DNA of 7,907 nt from an uncultured Rhizobiaceae group bacterium. Lineage in GTDB: Bacteria; Pseudomonadota; Alphaproteobacteria; Rhizobiales; Rhizobiaceae. Below the pieces are notes generated by a model. It was not told where the DNA came from. It did not search any database and saw only the letters and a program-made list of their open reading frames with translations. Of this stretch, positions 6,684 through 7,907 are shown piece by piece; within the stretch, counting starts at the first letter, position 1, and each line of letters starts with the position of its first letter. The stretch is taken from positions 1 through 7,907 of the forward strand of contig CALHHQ010000266.1 of NCBI GenBank assembly GCA_938030645.1, in the 5' to 3' direction. The translations under genes and the position numbers were made by a program.

Positions 6684-7123
6684 ATTTTTGGATCCAGTTT
6701 TAGTTGTCCAGTATTCACGTCACCAGAGAAATAGGGATTGTAAGCAATTTCCCACAAGTGACCGTCAGGGTCTGCAAAATATCCAGAATACCCACCCCAG
6801 AACACTTTCTCAGGTTTTTTCACTGCATCTGCTCCTGTTTCAATGGCATGAGCAAAAAAATGATCTACCGCATCTTCGCTTGGTAGGTTTAGGGCAAGTG
6901 ATGTTCCTCGAAAGCCTGACGGAGTGTTTTCAACACCTACATCTTCCGCAAGGGCTGAGCAGCCATATAGCCCAAGCACAATACTGTGCCCCTGGAAAAA
7001 GGTGACACTGTCCTGACTTGCTGAAGTGTTGGTCCAACCCAGTTTCTCATAAAACTTTGTTGAGTTGGCAAGGTCTTCAACGCCCAGTGTGACTATAGAA
7101 ATATTTGCAACAGGTAAGGTCAA
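6680..7123 (-). CDS. VOC-superfamily (glyoxalase/bleomycin-resistance fold) protein
   Basis: This 147-residue protein has two vicinal-oxygen-chelate modules. The first begins with VTLGVEDLANSTKFYEKLGW and the second ends with GGYSGYFADPDGHLWEIAYNP (Glu125 at the usual metal-ligand position). The first module has Val/Thr where glyoxalase I has its first metal ligand, so metal binding may be incomplete. Members include glyoxalases, dioxygenases and resistance proteins; this subfamily has no function I can name. The only plausible start is TTG at 7121-7123: there is no ATG in the frame, an in-frame TGA lies four codons upstream, and a start further in would cut off the first beta strand. The Shine-Dalgarno sequence is weak, so expression is probably low. 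The stop overlaps the isochorismatase-like gene by four bases. The upstream SDR gene ends 56 bases away on the same strand. Confidence 0.85.
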   Translation of the reverse strand: MTLPVANISIVTLGVEDLANSTKFYEKLGWTNTSASQDSVTFFQGHSIVLGLYGCSALAEDVGVENTPSGFRGTSLALNLPSEDAVDHFFAHAIETGADAVKKPEKVFWGGYSGYFADPDGHLWEIAYNPYFSGDVNTGQLKLDPKI

Positions 7124-7179
7124 TTTATGGTCCAGTCATCGATCAATGGATGAGTCTTACGCCTGCTTGCAAGCCTGTT

Positions 7180-7907
7180 TCAAGAGCGCCAGCGATCGTC
7201 AGTCCACATCCGTGTCAGCGCAGTACGGTAATTTGGCCAAGCATATTCAAAACCCAGTTTAGATTTAGATTTGGAATTGGAAACCCGTTTGTTTTCACCA
7301 TAAAAACTTCGCGCCATTGGGGTCAGTTCTGCTGTTTCAAAGTCAATTTCTTCTGGAGGTTTTTTACCCATCAATTCATGCGCATACTTTACCACATCTT
7401 GAGGCGGCGCAGGTTCGTTGTCTGTGATGTTAAAGAAACCAGATGAGTTTTTCCCAGCGGCCAAATTCAAAGCGGTAGCAATGTCACCCACATGAATGCG
7501 GTTGAACACCTGGTCTTTCTTCACCAATCGCCTGGCTTTGCCTTTGTCAGCACTGAGTAGAGCGTTGCGGCCGGGACCATAAATGCCAGATAGGCGAAAG
7601 ATCCCAATTGGCAGATTCAATGCTTCACCAATTGCCAACCATTCAGCCTCTGCCCGAACTCTTTGACGCGAGCGTTCTGATGCGGGTGCGGCAGGAGTGG
7701 TTTCATCTATCCAAGCGCCATCATGGTTTCCGTAAACACCTACTGTGGAAAGATAACCCACCCATTGAAGCTTGGGTGCAAGTGCCTTCATGCCTTTATT
7801 CTGCATACTGCGCAAAACGGGATCAACGATTTCGTCAGGCTGGTCAGTGTTCTCCTGACGCGATGGAGCAATGGAGATGATAAGATGCGTAGTGTCGAGC
7901 AATGCGG
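7180..7907 (-). CDS. Atypical extended SDR / NAD-dependent epimerase-dehydratase-like protein, 5' part outside window
   Basis: The frame is open to the right edge, so the N-terminus is missing, including the Rossmann GxxGxxG loop; about 242 codons remain. The fragment begins in the strand THLIISIAPS, then shows YLSTVGVYG (about 7738-7765) with the catalytic-type Ser, FRLSGIYGPGRN (about 7565-7600), FNRIHVGDIA and FNITDNEPAP, the ordered landmarks of extended SDRs that act on nucleotide sugars or similar substrates. The YxxxK catalytic motif expected after the VYG segment appears as RSRQR at 7660-7674 by eye alignment, which points to the atypical, YeeZ-like group with unknown activity. The in-window TTG at 7900-7902 is simply an internal Leu codon. 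Downstream, 56 bases separate it from the VOC gene; the two could share a transcript. Function remains open. Confidence 0.8.
   Translation of the reverse strand, partial: ALLDTTHLIISIAPSRQENTDQPDEIVDPVLRSMQNKGMKALAPKLQWVGYLSTVGVYGNHDGAWIDETTPAAPASERSRQRVRAEAEWLAIGEALNLPIGIFRLSGIYGPGRNALLSADKGKARRLVKKDQVFNRIHVGDIATALNLAAGKNSSGFFNITDNEPAPPQDVVKYAHELMGKKPPEEIDFETAELTPMARSFYGENKRVSNSKSKSKLGFEYAWPNYRTALTRMWTDDRWRS

Noticed and set aside
7161..7177. Short palindrome GCTTGCAAGC with flanking GCCTG direct repeat near the end of the SDR gene
   Set aside because: It is only ten bases, has almost no loop, no T run on the minus strand, and overlaps no known site; likely chance.
1..7907. Search for defence systems, phage, insertion sequences, CRISPR or RNA genes
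   Set aside because: Every sizeable stretch is accounted for by conserved metabolic or repair genes; no repeats, transposase, array or structured RNA could be supported.

Overview
The window reads as chromosomal DNA of an alphaproteobacterium, most likely in the Hyphomicrobiales. The AddA protein is of the alphaproteobacterial type, addA is followed by trxA, argB is followed by a HAD nucleotidase, and the best promoter candidate resembles the rhizobial CTTGAC-N17-CTATAT pattern. Base composition looks close to half G+C by eye, which is low for that order and could fit a marine lineage, but I cannot place the genus. Gene density is very high: the longest non-coding stretch is about 114 bases, and I see no mobile element, CRISPR array, rRNA or tRNA.

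Left half, + strand (1-4117): the C-terminal part of addA (double-strand-break repair helicase/nuclease, cut by the window edge), then trxA with its own good ribosome binding site and a strong intrinsic terminator. After the terminator comes a two-gene unit, argB (arginine biosynthesis) and a HAD-family pyrimidine 5'-nucleotidase-like hydrolase, joined by a one-base stop/start overlap.

Right half, - strand (4111-7907, transcribed right to left): a partial atypical SDR protein, a VOC-fold protein with a TTG start, an isochorismatase-like hydrolase, and then a compact nucleoside salvage cluster cdd-punA-deoC. Most neighbours overlap by 1-4 bases, which suggests coupled translation. Together, cytidine deaminase, purine nucleoside phosphorylase and deoxyribose-phosphate aldolase break nucleosides down to bases and central-carbon metabolites. 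The phosphopentomutase needed between the phosphorylase and the aldolase is not here.

The two halves meet tail to tail at 4111-4117, where the HAD stop codon overlaps the last codons of deoC, including the codon for its conserved C-terminal tyrosine. Most of the window is ordinary housekeeping DNA. The points most worth a second look are the isochorismatase-like protein with Ser where the family has its nucleophilic Cys, the deoC/HAD tail overlap with its inverted repeat, the SDR without a YxxxK motif, and the cytidine deaminase zinc site lacking the usual Arg.
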